The notes under the pieces were generated by a model. That model had not been told where the DNA came from. It saw only the letters and a program-made list of their open reading frames with translations, and did not search any database. Made by a program: the position numbers and the translations under genes. A stretch of 64,000 nucleotides of DNA. Origin: UBA10329 sp964500205. GTDB lineage: Bacteria > Bacteroidota > Bacteroidia > UBA10329. The DNA lies in the NCBI GenBank assembly GCA_964500205.1, contig CAZCNS010000002.1, forward strand, positions 372,001 through 436,000, in the 5' to 3' direction. Below, in pieces: positions 41,642-50,417 of this stretch. The number at the start of each line of letters is the position of its first letter. Within the stretch, counting starts at the first letter, position 1.

Positions 41642-41997
41642 TACGCTGCGAGCACCATTTCATCCTCGGCCTCAAAGGGATTGAAGGCCATCATCTGAAT
41701 GCCGTACTCGGCCATGACCCGATGTCCACGCCTATCGCCCAGTCTGACACATTTGCCGTATATCTCATTCACAATATCCAGCAGCAGCTCATCCACCACT
41801 CTGCGCACCTGCTCACGATTCATACAAGAACCATCTTCAGAGACCATGCTCAGTTTGCTGATGAAGGGACGCAGATAAACCAACAGCTCGGTTGAAAAAG
41901 CAAGTTGTTGCTTGGGCGTGGAGAGTCCTTTTCTGTAAATCGCGTTCAGGAGCTCGATGCGTCCACTGTCCGTCTGGGGAAGGGAAAAAGCGTTCAT
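41641..41997 (-). CDS. Hypothetical protein, first gene of a coupled pair
   Basis: 118 residues, helical, soluble (IELLNAIYRKGLSTPKQQLA, YLRPFISKLSMVSEDGSC, REQVRRVVDELLLDIVNEIY). The frame is open to 42066, but ATG 41997 (MNAFSLPQTD) fits a promoter box at 42049-42056. No family recognised. It could form a small operon-specific complex with its coupled partner; no evidence beyond position. Confidence 0.5.
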   Translation of the reverse strand: MNAFSLPQTDSGRIELLNAIYRKGLSTPKQQLAFSTELLVYLRPFISKLSMVSEDGSCMNREQVRRVVDELLLDIVNEIYGKCVRLGDRRGHRVMAEYGIQMMAFNPFEAEDEMVLAA

Positions 41998-42048
41998 GAC
42001 CTTCTGTGTTTTAGTGGTTTCGGATGAGTTTGGCAATGAATCCGAGAC

Positions 42049-42056
42049 CAAAAGTA
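42049..42056 (-). promoter_or_regulatory. -7 box (TACTTTTG) before 41997
   Basis: Perfect TAnnTTTG on the coding strand, 51 bases before ATG 41997. Confidence 0.4.
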
Positions 42057-42260
42057 GAGGGGTCATAAAGGCATTACAAGGAAATCGCAGAAAGGTGTTG
42101 ACAGACCAAAAAAAGCCAAATCACCGCCAATCAGGTGCATTACAACCTGTTGGGCCGTGTTGGCTCTTTCAAAATTGACTCAGCGGCACAATATAACAGC
42201 ACACCTACTGCAGTCATTTTTCGTGATGCAGCCAGCATTTACTGACCACAACTATATGTC
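42057..42260. other. Intergenic stretch with nothing recognised
   Basis: Between the promoter box at 42049 and the hairpin at 42261 I see no gene, RNA or repeat. Together with those two sites it makes up a gene-free gap of about 306 bases (41998-42303). Confidence 0.4.
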
Positions 42261-42290
42261 AAAGGCTTCGCCACCTCAGCAGAGGCGAAA
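42261..42290 (-). terminator. Possible terminator of the 50-aa gene
   Basis: Stem TTCGCC (42267-42272) / GGCGAA (42284-42289) with an 11-base loop, followed on the minus strand by GCCTTTGAC. Weak T-tract. Confidence 0.4.
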
Positions 42291-42303
42291 CCTGAATCAC
42301 CCC

Positions 42304-42456
42304 TCAGAAGTCATCATGCTCCTGACCGAAGATGATGAAGTCTTTCTCAAGGTTATTGCTCTCAATGAGTTTGACAGCTTCCTTCTCGGTAAGCGCTGCC
42401 TTGCTGTCTGAAGAGTAAAGTCCGAATGCGATGAGAAAAGCGATAAGGAGTTCCAT
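42304..42456 (-). CDS. 50-residue secreted or membrane-anchored peptide
   Basis: A short gene read leftward from ATG 42456: MELLIAFLIAFGLYSSDSKA, then ALTEKEAVKLIESNNLEKDF and IIFGQEHDDF, ending with TGA at 42304. The first 13 residues are a hydrophobic helix (signal peptide or anchor); the rest is a charged helix with an acidic tail. A weak hairpin follows. No family recognised. A 9-bp inverted repeat lies 48 bases upstream of the start. Confidence 0.55.
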   Translation of the reverse strand: MELLIAFLIAFGLYSSDSKAALTEKEAVKLIESNNLEKDFIIFGQEHDDF

Positions 42457-42504
42457 GGTCTTGGTTTTAAGAGGTTAAATCGTTTCGTTCAACTGTTCCA
42501 ATCC

Positions 42505-42531
42505 ATCGATGAATGATTTTGTTTCATCGAT
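42505..42531. repeat. 9-bp inverted repeat upstream of the 50-aa gene
   Basis: ATCGATGAA (42505-42513) and TTCATCGAT (42523-42531) with a 9-base loop. Candidate operator for the short gene at 42304 or for the divergent gene at 42731, whose upstream region 42540-42730 is strikingly AT-rich. Confidence 0.55.
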
Positions 42532-42730
42532 AAGACGATGCAAACATAGGATGAATATCCTAAATCACAACACATGAGTGTGATTTTTTTTCACTTAAAT
42601 CATATATATTTGATTTGCAATTATTTATGTTTTACCATATTCTGACCTCACTGTTGAAAAACCAATGATTGAACTCAAAAAATACGCACATGAATGATTG
42701 AATTTTGTCGATTAACAATTCTGGGTAGAG

Positions 42731-44197
42731 ATGCAACGGCTCGTGGCGATAATCAGGGTAATGCGGAAGGGCGAAAAGCGGCTGCTCCGTCATATCTATT
42801 CGGATGTCACGAACGGGGAGGAGCAGCTCAGGCTCAGGCTTTTCGACCTCATTGAGAAAGGCAAGGTGACCTCTGATGCGGAGGCCAAGGCAGTGCTGAG
42901 TCAGAAAGGGGCGCGGTCGGCCTACAGCCACCTCAAGACAAGGCTGCGTCAGGACATCCTCAATGTACTGCTGCTTCAGGAGTCACCGAAACGCATCCCG
43001 CAGCCCAAGGGAGCGGCTGCATTCGAGTGCAGGAAGAAGCTAGCACAGGCGTTCCTGCTCCTCCCGCGCGGTGCGATAGTTGAGGGCACGGATATCCTTC
43101 GCAATGCAAAGGCTTTGGCGGAGAAATACGAACTGGTGGCCGAGAATATCTTGATAGACCACCTTGTACGCGAGCAGGTTCACCTGATCAAAAGCCAGCA
43201 GCAGCTTGACGAACTCAACACTTCTATCAATAGTAACATGAGTGTCTGGGCCGATATCCTCCGCTCAGAGGAGATCTCGCTGATGATGACCCTGCCGCAC
43301 CTTTTCAAGGAGAGTGGCGAACTGAACGAGGGTGTGCTTAACGAGGAGCGTATCCGCGAACTGCGCGAGCTGTTCGACCGTAGCGGATCGGCAAGAGTAG
43401 GATTCTGGTACTATCTGGCCTTCATCGAGTTCGCCAACCGCAATCGCATGTACGAGGAGGCCATCAAGGCCGGCAAGGAGTTCATCAGTCTGGTAAGCGG
43501 CAACCCTTCGATATGGTCGAAGAACAACCTGGCAGGGGCCAACCAGATGCTCGGCACCGCTTATCTGAGCACCCGTGATTTCGCATCTGCTGCCGAGCAT
43601 TTCGCCCTGGCCGACCGAAATTTCCCAACTGCCGGCAACAATAGACTTGCAAACCTCGAACTGCTGTTCAGGGCACAGTTGGGTCTCGGGGACCATGCAG
43701 CGTCACTCTCGACAGTGGAGCGAACCATGACTCACCCGCGCTACGGTGTCAAGCCTGAGACCTCTTCCACGTGGCTGTACCATGAGGCATGTGCTCAATT
43801 CGCAAGTGGGGATCACAGTGCGGCATTCAAATCCTTGAACATGGATGGATTCCTGCAGAAGCAGCGGGATGAACGGAATCCACAGTTCAGGATACTGGAG
43901 ATCATGGTGCTCATGGCCATGAAGGATGAGGAGTGGATAGAGTTCAAGCTGAACACGTTGCGCAAGCTCATTGCACGCTATCGCAACCTCGGGACACCGC
44001 GTGTGAAGTCGGCCATCAACATTATCAGCGCACTGCTGCGCAACGGACTTGATTTCGACAACCTAGGAGCCAAAGCCGAAGAGAGCCTGCTACTGTGCCT
44101 GAACGAGGCCGATGGCTACGAATGGGATCCTTCTGGCGCGGAGCTGGTGCGGCTCGACAGATGGGTGAGGTCGCAACAGAGAAATCAGGAATTGTAA
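42731..44197 (+). CDS. Hypothetical helical-repeat (TPR-like) protein
   Basis: 488 residues, cytoplasmic, almost wholly helical. The N-terminal 90 residues are basic (LIEKGKVTSDAEAKAVLSQK, YSHLKTRLRQDILNVLLLQE). The rest shows paired helices with TPR-like spacing (MYEEAIKAGKEFISLVSG, NNLAGANQMLGTAYLSTRDF, ASAAEHFALADRNF, NLELLFRAQLGLGDHAAS). No enzyme motif. Its last 13 bases overlap the end of the convergent threonine aldolase gene. Function not recognised; proteins of this shape often act as scaffolds or regulators. Confidence 0.6.
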   Translation: MQRLVAIIRVMRKGEKRLLRHIYSDVTNGEEQLRLRLFDLIEKGKVTSDAEAKAVLSQKGARSAYSHLKTRLRQDILNVLLLQESPKRIPQPKGAAAFECRKKLAQAFLLLPRGAIVEGTDILRNAKALAEKYELVAENILIDHLVREQVHLIKSQQQLDELNTSINSNMSVWADILRSEEISLMMTLPHLFKESGELNEGVLNEERIRELRELFDRSGSARVGFWYYLAFIEFANRNRMYEEAIKAGKEFISLVSGNPSIWSKNNLAGANQMLGTAYLSTRDFASAAEHFALADRNFPTAGNNRLANLELLFRAQLGLGDHAASLSTVERTMTHPRYGVKPETSSTWLYHEACAQFASGDHSAAFKSLNMDGFLQKQRDERNPQFRILEIMVLMAMKDEEWIEFKLNTLRKLIARYRNLGTPRVKSAINIISALLRNGLDFDNLGAKAEESLLLCLNEADGYEWDPSGAELVRLDRWVRSQQRNQEL

Positions 44198-45204
44198 GCA
44201 TTGATGGCCACCATGGCGCGGTCAACATCGGCTGAGTTGATGCCAAGGTGCGTCACGAAACGGATCATGGACGGCCCCATCGGCATTGCGAGCACCTCCT
44301 TGGCCATGAGGTGCCTCAGGAATCTGCCGGCATCCTGTCCCTCGGCCATCTCGCAGGTCACGATGTTGGTCTGCTGCGGAAGCACCCTGCTTATGAAGGA
44401 CAACTCGGAAAGAGTCGCATGCAGCAAGGCCGCATGGCGGTGATCCTCGTCCAATCGCTCTACGTGATGATGCAGTGCGTAAAGTCCTGCGGCCGCAAGG
44501 AATCCGGCCTGCCGCATTCCCCCGCCCATCAATTTTCTGATCCTTCGGGCACGGTGGATAAAATCAGCCCCACCTACAAGCACCGAACCAACGGGCGCAC
44601 CAAGGCCTTTGCTCAAACATATACTGATGGAGTCGAACAGCCGTCCGTGATCTTCGGGCTGAGTGCCGTCTACCCTCATGGCATTGAACAGTCTCGCACC
44701 ATCCATGTGAAGTGCAAGACCGTTGGTGCGACACACCTCAGCGATTGCCACCATCTGCTCAATCGGGAAAACGCGCCCCCCTCCCCTGTTGCAGGTGTTC
44801 TCCACACAGACCAAGCGTGAAACGGGAAAATGAACATTGTCCTCACGCACACGCACCCTCACATCATCTGCGGTGAACACGCCCCGATCTCCGTTCACCA
44901 GATTGACCGAAACCCCAGAATTGGCCGCGATACCGCCACCTTCATAATAATGAACATGCGCCCCGGCATCGCAGATGAGCTCGTCTCCTGGTCTAGTATG
45001 CGCTCTGATGGCTACCTGGTTGGCCATTGTCCCACTGGGAAAGAACAGGGCTGCCTCCTTGCCGAAAAGCCCGGCAACGTGAGCCTGCAGCTCATTGACC
45101 GTTGGGTCTTCACCGAAAACATCATCGCCCACGCGGGCGGTTGACATGGCTTGCAGCATGCCCTCGGTAGGTAGCGTGAAGGTGTCGGAACGGAGGTCTA
45201 TCAT
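44185..45204 (-). CDS. ltaE: L-threonine / L-allo-threonine aldolase
   Basis: PLP enzyme (339 aa) that splits threonine to glycine and acetaldehyde. Family marks: LRSDTFTLPTEGM and VGDDVFGEDPTVNELQ at the N-terminus, FFPSGTMANQVA (cofactor phosphate site), ENTCNRGGGRVFP, LHMDGARLFNA with the PLP-ring Asp, and the Schiff-base Lys in SICLSKGLGAPVGS. Length normal. Convergent with 42731 (13-base overlap), divergent from ricT. Confidence 0.93.
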   Translation of the reverse strand: MIDLRSDTFTLPTEGMLQAMSTARVGDDVFGEDPTVNELQAHVAGLFGKEAALFFPSGTMANQVAIRAHTRPGDELICDAGAHVHYYEGGGIAANSGVSVNLVNGDRGVFTADDVRVRVREDNVHFPVSRLVCVENTCNRGGGRVFPIEQMVAIAEVCRTNGLALHMDGARLFNAMRVDGTQPEDHGRLFDSISICLSKGLGAPVGSVLVGGADFIHRARRIRKLMGGGMRQAGFLAAAGLYALHHHVERLDEDHRHAALLHATLSELSFISRVLPQQTNIVTCEMAEGQDAGRFLRHLMAKEVLAMPMGPSMIRFVTHLGINSADVDRAMVAINAYNS

Positions 45205-45382
45205 TTGCGCAGGTATTGAAAACCTTAAAACTTTGTCTTAATCAATCATTCGCTACAAAGGGGTTGGCACTGAACATTCTTGTCTGGTCTATGGCGTTGA
45301 ACGATAAAAAACGAATCTGCCCGCAAACTTAGTTCGGTGACTCACCAGTGTCAATGTCGGGCTATCGCCCAAAGTCAACACG

Positions 45383-45390
45383 TACATTTG
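45383..45390 (+). promoter_or_regulatory. -7 box (TACATTTG) before ricT
   Basis: Perfect TAnnTTTG, 32 bases before ATG 45423. Confidence 0.45.
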
Positions 45391-45422
45391 CCCTTTCTGA
45401 AACAAACAGGGAGAATCAAGAG

Positions 45423-46790
45423 ATGGGATGTGCAGGATGTAGTAACGGAAAGACGGACAATGGCCTACCAAGGGGCTGCAAGAACCACGGCACCTGTTCT
45501 TCGGGAGGTTGCGACAAGCTAAGTGTATTCAACTACCTCAGCAACATGCAGGACACGGTGGGCTACACCTTTTCGGAGTATGTGGAGGTGCGTTTCAAGA
45601 ACACCCGCAAGCAATTCTTCCGACAGTCGGCCGATATGAACCTGAAAGTCGGTGAACCTGTGGCAGTGGACTGCGCCCCGGGTCACGATGTAGGTACGGT
45701 CTCCCTGACAGGTGACCTTGTTCTTGTGCAGCTCAGAAAGAATGGTATCGAGCCGAGCACTGCCGACATCAAGAACGTGCTGCGCAGGGCCACGCAAGAG
45801 GACATCGACCTGTGGCAAGAGTGCGTGGACCTCGAAGAATCTACAAGGAAGCGTGCCCGTGTAATCGCCCGCGAACTGGGCCTCGACATGAAGGTGAGCG
45901 ATGTGGAATACCGTGCTGACAAGAAACAGGCTCTGTTCTACTACACCTCCGATGGCAGGGTCGATTTCCGTGAGCTGGTGCGCAAATACAGCGACACATT
46001 CAAAGTGCGCGTGGAGATGCGCCAGATAGGTGCGCGGCAAGAGGCCGCTCGTCTCGGGGGTATCGGTACCTGCGGTCGCGAACTATGCTGTAGCACGTGG
46101 CTCACGGATTTTCGCACGGTGACCACAGGGGCGGCCCGCTACCAGCAGCTCTCGCTCAACCCCGACAAGCTCGCTGGACAGTGCGGCAAGCTCAAGTGCT
46201 GCCTCAACTATGAGCTGGACAGCTACATGGACGCCATCCGCGAGTTCCCTAACCAGAAGACAAGACTGGAAACGCGAAAGGGATCGGCCTTTGTGATGAA
46301 GATCGACATCTTCAAAGGAGTGATGTTCTTCGCTTATAAGGATGACCACTCCAATTTCTTCGCCCTGCCAATTGAGCGAGTAAAGGACATCATGGCCATG
46401 AACAAGGCGGGCGAGAAACCCAACGACCTGATCGACCACTCTTCACTGCCGCCAGTAGAGAAGAAGATGGAGTTCGAGAACGTGGTAGGCCAAGATGACC
46501 TCACGCGTTTCGACCGGCCTAAAGGCGGGCAGAGCGGAAGGAACAAGAAGCGAAAAAAGAAGCCGGAGGGCAGTCGTCAAGGTGGACAGCCGCAGCAAGC
46601 GAACAGTGCCAAGCCCCAGGCCAATGATCAGGGATCACAGCGACAGCCCCGGCTGGCGCAGGGAAGCAGCACACAAGCCAGCGCGCAGAGCGGAGAGCGT
46701 AAAGAGGGCAGCTTGCGCAACCGTGGCCGCAATCGTAACCGCAACCGCGACAAAGGAGGTCAAAAAGGAGGTGGCGGCACAGCGCAGTGA
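45423..46790 (+). CDS. ricT: PSP1-domain protein RicT (YaaT-like)
   Basis: 455 residues. The N-terminus MGCAGCSNGKTDNGLPRGCK has clustered cysteines (also GTCSSGGCDKLSV) that in the RicT/YaaT family bind iron-sulfur clusters. The PSP1 C-terminal domain covers about 40-300 (VEVRFKNTRKQFF, ASVTLTGD-like strands, IGARQEAARLGGIGTCGREL, CCSTWLTDF, KLAGQCGKLKCCLNYELDSY). After about 350 the chain becomes a long basic Gln/Arg/Asn-rich tail, probably disordered and RNA-binding in character. RicT takes part in RNA processing in Bacillus; the role in Bacteroidota is less certain. The longer frame from 45348 is rejected in favour of ATG 45423. gldH follows in overlap, an arrangement common in this phylum. 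Confidence 0.9.
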   Translation: MGCAGCSNGKTDNGLPRGCKNHGTCSSGGCDKLSVFNYLSNMQDTVGYTFSEYVEVRFKNTRKQFFRQSADMNLKVGEPVAVDCAPGHDVGTVSLTGDLVLVQLRKNGIEPSTADIKNVLRRATQEDIDLWQECVDLEESTRKRARVIARELGLDMKVSDVEYRADKKQALFYYTSDGRVDFRELVRKYSDTFKVRVEMRQIGARQEAARLGGIGTCGRELCCSTWLTDFRTVTTGAARYQQLSLNPDKLAGQCGKLKCCLNYELDSYMDAIREFPNQKTRLETRKGSAFVMKIDIFKGVMFFAYKDDHSNFFALPIERVKDIMAMNKAGEKPNDLIDHSSLPPVEKKMEFENVVGQDDLTRFDRPKGGQSGRNKKRKKKPEGSRQGGQPQQANSAKPQANDQGSQRQPRLAQGSSTQASAQSGERKEGSLRNRGRNRNRNRDKGGQKGGGGTAQ

Positions 46791-46804
46791 CACCCAGCAA
46801 GCCG

Positions 46805-47302
46805 ATGCGTAGAAACCGGTCTTTTACTGAGAGTCTTCATTCGGTCATCGGAGCATTGGCAATCGTTCCGATGTTAGCCGGATGTATTGACAGTCCGATG
46901 TTCACCGATTTGAAAAACCTACCTGACCGCGTGTGGCAGGTGAACGACCCTGCCGTGTTCGAGGTAGAGGTGACCGACACGGTCTCGTTTTTCGATTTCT
47001 ACCTCAATATCAGAACAGGGGAAGAGTATGGCTTCGCAAACATGTACCTATTCATCGACACTCGCTTTCCTGATGGGCGGGGTGTGCGCGACACAGTAGA
47101 GTGCATCCTCGCAGACCGCTCCGGCCGCTGGCTCGGTGATGGGTCGGGCAGCGTGCGCGACAACAGGATACTTTTCAAGCCCCGTGTGCGTTTCCCTCAA
47201 ACGGGGACTTACACTTTCGAGCTTGAGCAGGGCATGCGTACCATCGCGTTGGATGAGGTGCATGACATCGGAATAGGGATTCATCCCTCGAAAAGGAAGT
47301 AA
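46805..47302 (+). CDS. gldH: Gliding motility lipoprotein GldH
   Basis: 165 residues. Lipoprotein signal: basic start MRRNRSF, hydrophobic stretch, lipobox MLAGC with the lipidated Cys at 27. The mature part is beta-rich and matches GldH in order and length (VWQVNDPAVFEVEVTDTVSF, DFYLNIRTGEEYGFANMYLF, GRWLGDGSGSVRDNRILFKP, and the end DVGIGIHP-like GIGIHPSKRK). GldH is needed for gliding and for normal T9SS/SprB-based movement in Flavobacterium. The frame also opens with GTG 46787, which would overlap the ricT stop by 4 bases; ATG 46805 gives the better signal peptide. The PBP gene follows 24 bases later with its own box. Confidence 0.88.
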   Translation: MRRNRSFTESLHSVIGALAIVPMLAGCIDSPMFTDLKNLPDRVWQVNDPAVFEVEVTDTVSFFDFYLNIRTGEEYGFANMYLFIDTRFPDGRGVRDTVECILADRSGRWLGDGSGSVRDNRILFKPRVRFPQTGTYTFELEQGMRTIALDEVHDIGIGIHPSKRK

Positions 47303-47312
47303 GAGACCACCT

Positions 47313-47320
47313 TACTTTTG
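47313..47320 (+). promoter_or_regulatory. -7 box (TACTTTTG) before the class A PBP
   Basis: Perfect TAnnTTTG ending 6 bases before ATG 47327. Confidence 0.5.
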
Positions 47321-47326
47321 ACCGCA

Positions 47327-49825
47327 ATGGCAAAAAGCACAGGTAAAAGAGGCAAGCAAGCAGGCAACGGCAGATACCTGCTGTGGTTTTGGTTGGCCAT
47401 GATCATCGGCCCATCTCTCGTGGCTTTGCACCTGCTGGCCATTGCCAACGGTCTCTACGGCCCGCTGCCATCGCTGGAGGAGCTGGAAAACCCCAAGAGC
47501 AATCAGGCGAGCATGGTGCTCTCGTCCGATGGCAAACTTTTGGGATCTTATTTCGCAGAGAACAGGTCGAGCATCAAGGCCCACGAACTTTCCCCGCACA
47601 TCATCAACGCGCTGATAAGCACGGAAGATGAGCGTTTCCGAGGTCATAGCGGCATTGACATAAAGAGCATACTGCGTGCAGTGGCCTTTCTTGGCAAGCG
47701 TGGAGGCGGAAGCACCATCACGCAGCAGCTTGCCAAGAATCTTTTCGACACGAGAAAAGATGGCAGGATGGTGGGCGGCAAGCTGGTGGAGAAACCAGCA
47801 GAATGGATTCTCGCTGTGCGATTGGAGAGGAGATACACCAAGGAGGAGATCCTCGCGATGTACCTCAACACGGTCGATTTCATCAACGGGGCGGTAGGCA
47901 TCAAATCGGCCAGCTATGTCTATTTCAGCACTACGCCCGATTCACTTCGTATCGAGGAGGCCGCGATGCTTGTAGGCATGGTGAAGAACCCCTCCCTGTT
48001 CAACCCGCGCAGGCGGCCTGAGATGGTGCTCGACCGAAGGAACACCGTCTTCATGCAGATGCGCAAGAACGGCCACCTTACCAGGGCCGAGGAGGATTCG
48101 CTGGACCTGTTGCCACTTAATCTGAACTTCCGAAGTGTGGACCACAACACGGGCCTTGCCACCTACTTCCGAGAGGTGCTGCGCGGTGAGTTGCGACAGT
48201 GGTGCGCCAGCCATGTGAAGCCAGATGGCACCACCTACGACCTCTACCGCGATGGGCTGAAGATCTTCACCACCATCGACTCGCGCCTGCAGCAGTATGC
48301 CGAGGAGGCGGTGGAAGAACATATCCGTGAGCATCAACAACGGTTCTACGAGGATCAGGCCCGCAACCCCAAGGCCCCGTTCCGTGGTGTTTCGGATGAG
48401 GAGATAGAGGATATACTGCTGGTGGCCATGCGCAGGTCGCACCGCTACAACGTGCGCCTCGACCGCAGGCCCGACATCCGTGGTCTTGCTCGCGATTACT
48501 TCAAGTACAAGAGTGAGGAAAGCCGGGGGTTAGCAGAGATCGAAAAACTGTACAAGGAACTCGACAGAGCCGAAAGATTGCAGCGGGATGCCGAATACGA
48601 AGACCTGGAAAAGCGCATCCTGGCCCTACGTGATGAAGTGAAGCAGCTCAAGCCCGACCTTGACCGCACATGGAACGCCTACCAGAAGCCTTGGAAGCCT
48701 TTTGACGACTCGCTGAAGGTTGAGTTCTCACAGCCGGTTGAAATGACCGTGTTCTCATGGGAAGGAGAGATTGACACCGTCATGACACCCATGGACTCCA
48801 TACGATACTACAAGCATTTCCTGCAATCGGGGCTGTTGAGCATGGACCCTCGCACCGGCTTCGTCCGTGCATGGGTGGGTGGCATCAATTACAAACATTT
48901 CAAATATGACAACGTGAAACAGGGGGCGCGGCAGGTGGGCTCCACCTTCAAGCCATTCGTCTATGCCCTCGCCATTCAGGAGGGATGGTCGCCCTGCGAG
49001 AGGGTGCTCAACATCCCCATCACCTTCGATAAGGACCGCTGGGGCCTGCCACAAGACTGGACCCCGAAGAACTCTGATGATAAGCTTGACGGAGAAGAAC
49101 TCTCTCTGAGAAAAGCCCTTGCCAACTCGGTGAACTACGTCACAGCCTTTGTGATGAAGAAGTTCGGTCCGCAGTCAGTGATCGATCTGGTGCGGAAAAT
49201 GGGTATCACTGCCCACATCGATCCCTACCCAGCCATCTGTCTTGGCACACCTGACATCTCTGTGTATGAGATGGTGGCGGCCAACGCCACATTCGCCAAC
49301 AAGGGGGTTTATATCGAACCGATCGTGATCACCCGTATCGAGGACAAGAATGGCAACATCCTGGAGGAATTCGCACCCAAGACCAACGAAGTGATGGACG
49401 AGCAGACCGCTTATGCCATGCTGAGCCTCATGGAAGGCGTAGTGCAGTCGGGAACAGGAGTGAGGCTGCGCTATAAGTACAAGATCAATACAACAATAGC
49501 AGGTAAAACAGGCACCACACAGAACCAGTCTGACGGATGGTTCATGGGCCTCACGCCCGACCTTGTAACTGGCGTTTGGACAGGCTGCGAGGACCGCGCG
49601 GCACACTTCCGTACCATTCTTCACGGACAGGGAGCGAGCATGGCGCTTCCCATCTGGGGACTATACATGAACAAGGTCTATGCAGACTCTACCCTTGCCA
49701 TCTCCAAAGGCCCGTTCGAGAGGCCAGAGACCCCACTCACTGTAGAGTTGGACTGCGCCAAGTTTGAGAAGATGAACAAGCGCAAAGGGCCGGGACTATA
49801 TACTCAGCCCGAGCAGTTCGAGTGA
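47327..49825 (+). CDS. Class A penicillin-binding protein (bifunctional transglycosylase/transpeptidase)
   Basis: 832 residues, a PBP1A-type peptidoglycan synthase in the inner membrane. Basic N-terminus and one membrane helix near 16-42 (YLLWFWLAMIIGPSLVALHL). GT51 domain at about 65-240 with STEDERFRGHSGID (catalytic Glu), GGGSTITQQLAKNLF and RRYTKEEILAMYLN. Transpeptidase domain at about 490-790 with the SxxK motif in RQVGSTFKPFVYAL, SxN in ANSVNY and KTGT in IAGKTGTTQNQSDGWF. A long helical insert lies between them. ATG 47327 is chosen; TTG 47318 would fall inside the promoter box. Its position after gldH is conserved in many relatives. Confidence 0.93.
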   Translation: MAKSTGKRGKQAGNGRYLLWFWLAMIIGPSLVALHLLAIANGLYGPLPSLEELENPKSNQASMVLSSDGKLLGSYFAENRSSIKAHELSPHIINALISTEDERFRGHSGIDIKSILRAVAFLGKRGGGSTITQQLAKNLFDTRKDGRMVGGKLVEKPAEWILAVRLERRYTKEEILAMYLNTVDFINGAVGIKSASYVYFSTTPDSLRIEEAAMLVGMVKNPSLFNPRRRPEMVLDRRNTVFMQMRKNGHLTRAEEDSLDLLPLNLNFRSVDHNTGLATYFREVLRGELRQWCASHVKPDGTTYDLYRDGLKIFTTIDSRLQQYAEEAVEEHIREHQQRFYEDQARNPKAPFRGVSDEEIEDILLVAMRRSHRYNVRLDRRPDIRGLARDYFKYKSEESRGLAEIEKLYKELDRAERLQRDAEYEDLEKRILALRDEVKQLKPDLDRTWNAYQKPWKPFDDSLKVEFSQPVEMTVFSWEGEIDTVMTPMDSIRYYKHFLQSGLLSMDPRTGFVRAWVGGINYKHFKYDNVKQGARQVGSTFKPFVYALAIQEGWSPCERVLNIPITFDKDRWGLPQDWTPKNSDDKLDGEELSLRKALANSVNYVTAFVMKKFGPQSVIDLVRKMGITAHIDPYPAICLGTPDISVYEMVAANATFANKGVYIEPIVITRIEDKNGNILEEFAPKTNEVMDEQTAYAMLSLMEGVVQSGTGVRLRYKYKINTTIAGKTGTTQNQSDGWFMGLTPDLVTGVWTGCEDRAAHFRTILHGQGASMALPIWGLYMNKVYADSTLAISKGPFERPETPLTVELDCAKFEKMNKRKGPGLYTQPEQFE

Positions 49826-49869
49826 CCTCGTTTGTGAGGAAACCCCATGTATGCGACCTTAGCCCCCCG

Positions 49870-50268
49870 ATGGACAGAGCATACCAAGAAAAGGCCCGCC
49901 AATTCCTGAGCCAGACCAACAGGTGGCTCTCTGAACTCAGCTCGGCCGCTACCGAATTGATGTTCCTGCAAAGAATGCTGGACATCTATGGGCTGAAATC
50001 CTCGGACACAGAGCATGAGGCAACAGTGGCTGGCTTGCGAAAAAAAATCATTGGCATTCTTGAAAATCTGAATCGCACGATGCCGGATAAACTCCATGCC
50101 CACACCGACCATCTCACCAAGATCGTGGAAGACCGGCTGTTACTCGAAGACCGGGAACTGCCCTATCGTCATTCAGAATTAGAAATCGCCATGCAGAAGC
50201 TGCGCAGCGATTTTGGGAGGACCCAGCAAGAGGCGTTTGCACTCATCGAGGCCCTGAAACGGTTCTAA
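49870..50268 (+). CDS. Hypothetical coiled-coil protein
   Basis: 132 residues, entirely helical, soluble: YQEKARQFLSQTNRWLSELS, LMFLQRMLDIYGLKSSD, AGLRKKIIGILENLNRTM, then two further helices to LIEALKRF. Heptad-like leucine spacing suggests a coiled coil or four-helix bundle. No family recognised. ATG 49870 is taken as start; GTG 49822 would overlap the PBP gene. The 44-base gap suggests co-transcription with the PBP. Confidence 0.5.
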   Translation: MDRAYQEKARQFLSQTNRWLSELSSAATELMFLQRMLDIYGLKSSDTEHEATVAGLRKKIIGILENLNRTMPDKLHAHTDHLTKIVEDRLLLEDRELPYRHSELEIAMQKLRSDFGRTQQEAFALIEALKRF

Positions 50269-50334
50269 TCGGCTGGTTTTCGACCAACGGCTATCTGTAA
50301 GGCATGAAGTGACATTCTGAACCAACGGATTAGC

Positions 50335-50342
50335 TACCTTTC
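50335..50342 (+). promoter_or_regulatory. -7 box (TACCTTTC) before the giant gene
   Basis: One mismatch from TAnnTTTG, 75 bases before ATG 50418; the leader would contain the hairpin at 50369-50389. Confidence 0.35.
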
Positions 50343-50368
50343 GCCCCAAATACTCCAACGTTCTTCTA

Positions 50369-50389
50369 TAGGGAATCCATTATTCCCTA
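50369..50389 (+). promoter_or_regulatory. Hairpin in the leader of the giant gene
   Basis: TAGGGAAT, a 5-base loop CCATT, then ATTCCCTA: an 8-bp perfect stem 29 bases before the ATG. It may stabilise the leader or control initiation. Confidence 0.5.
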
Positions 50390-50417
50390 ACCGATTTCAA
50401 GTCACAATCATTTTCCA

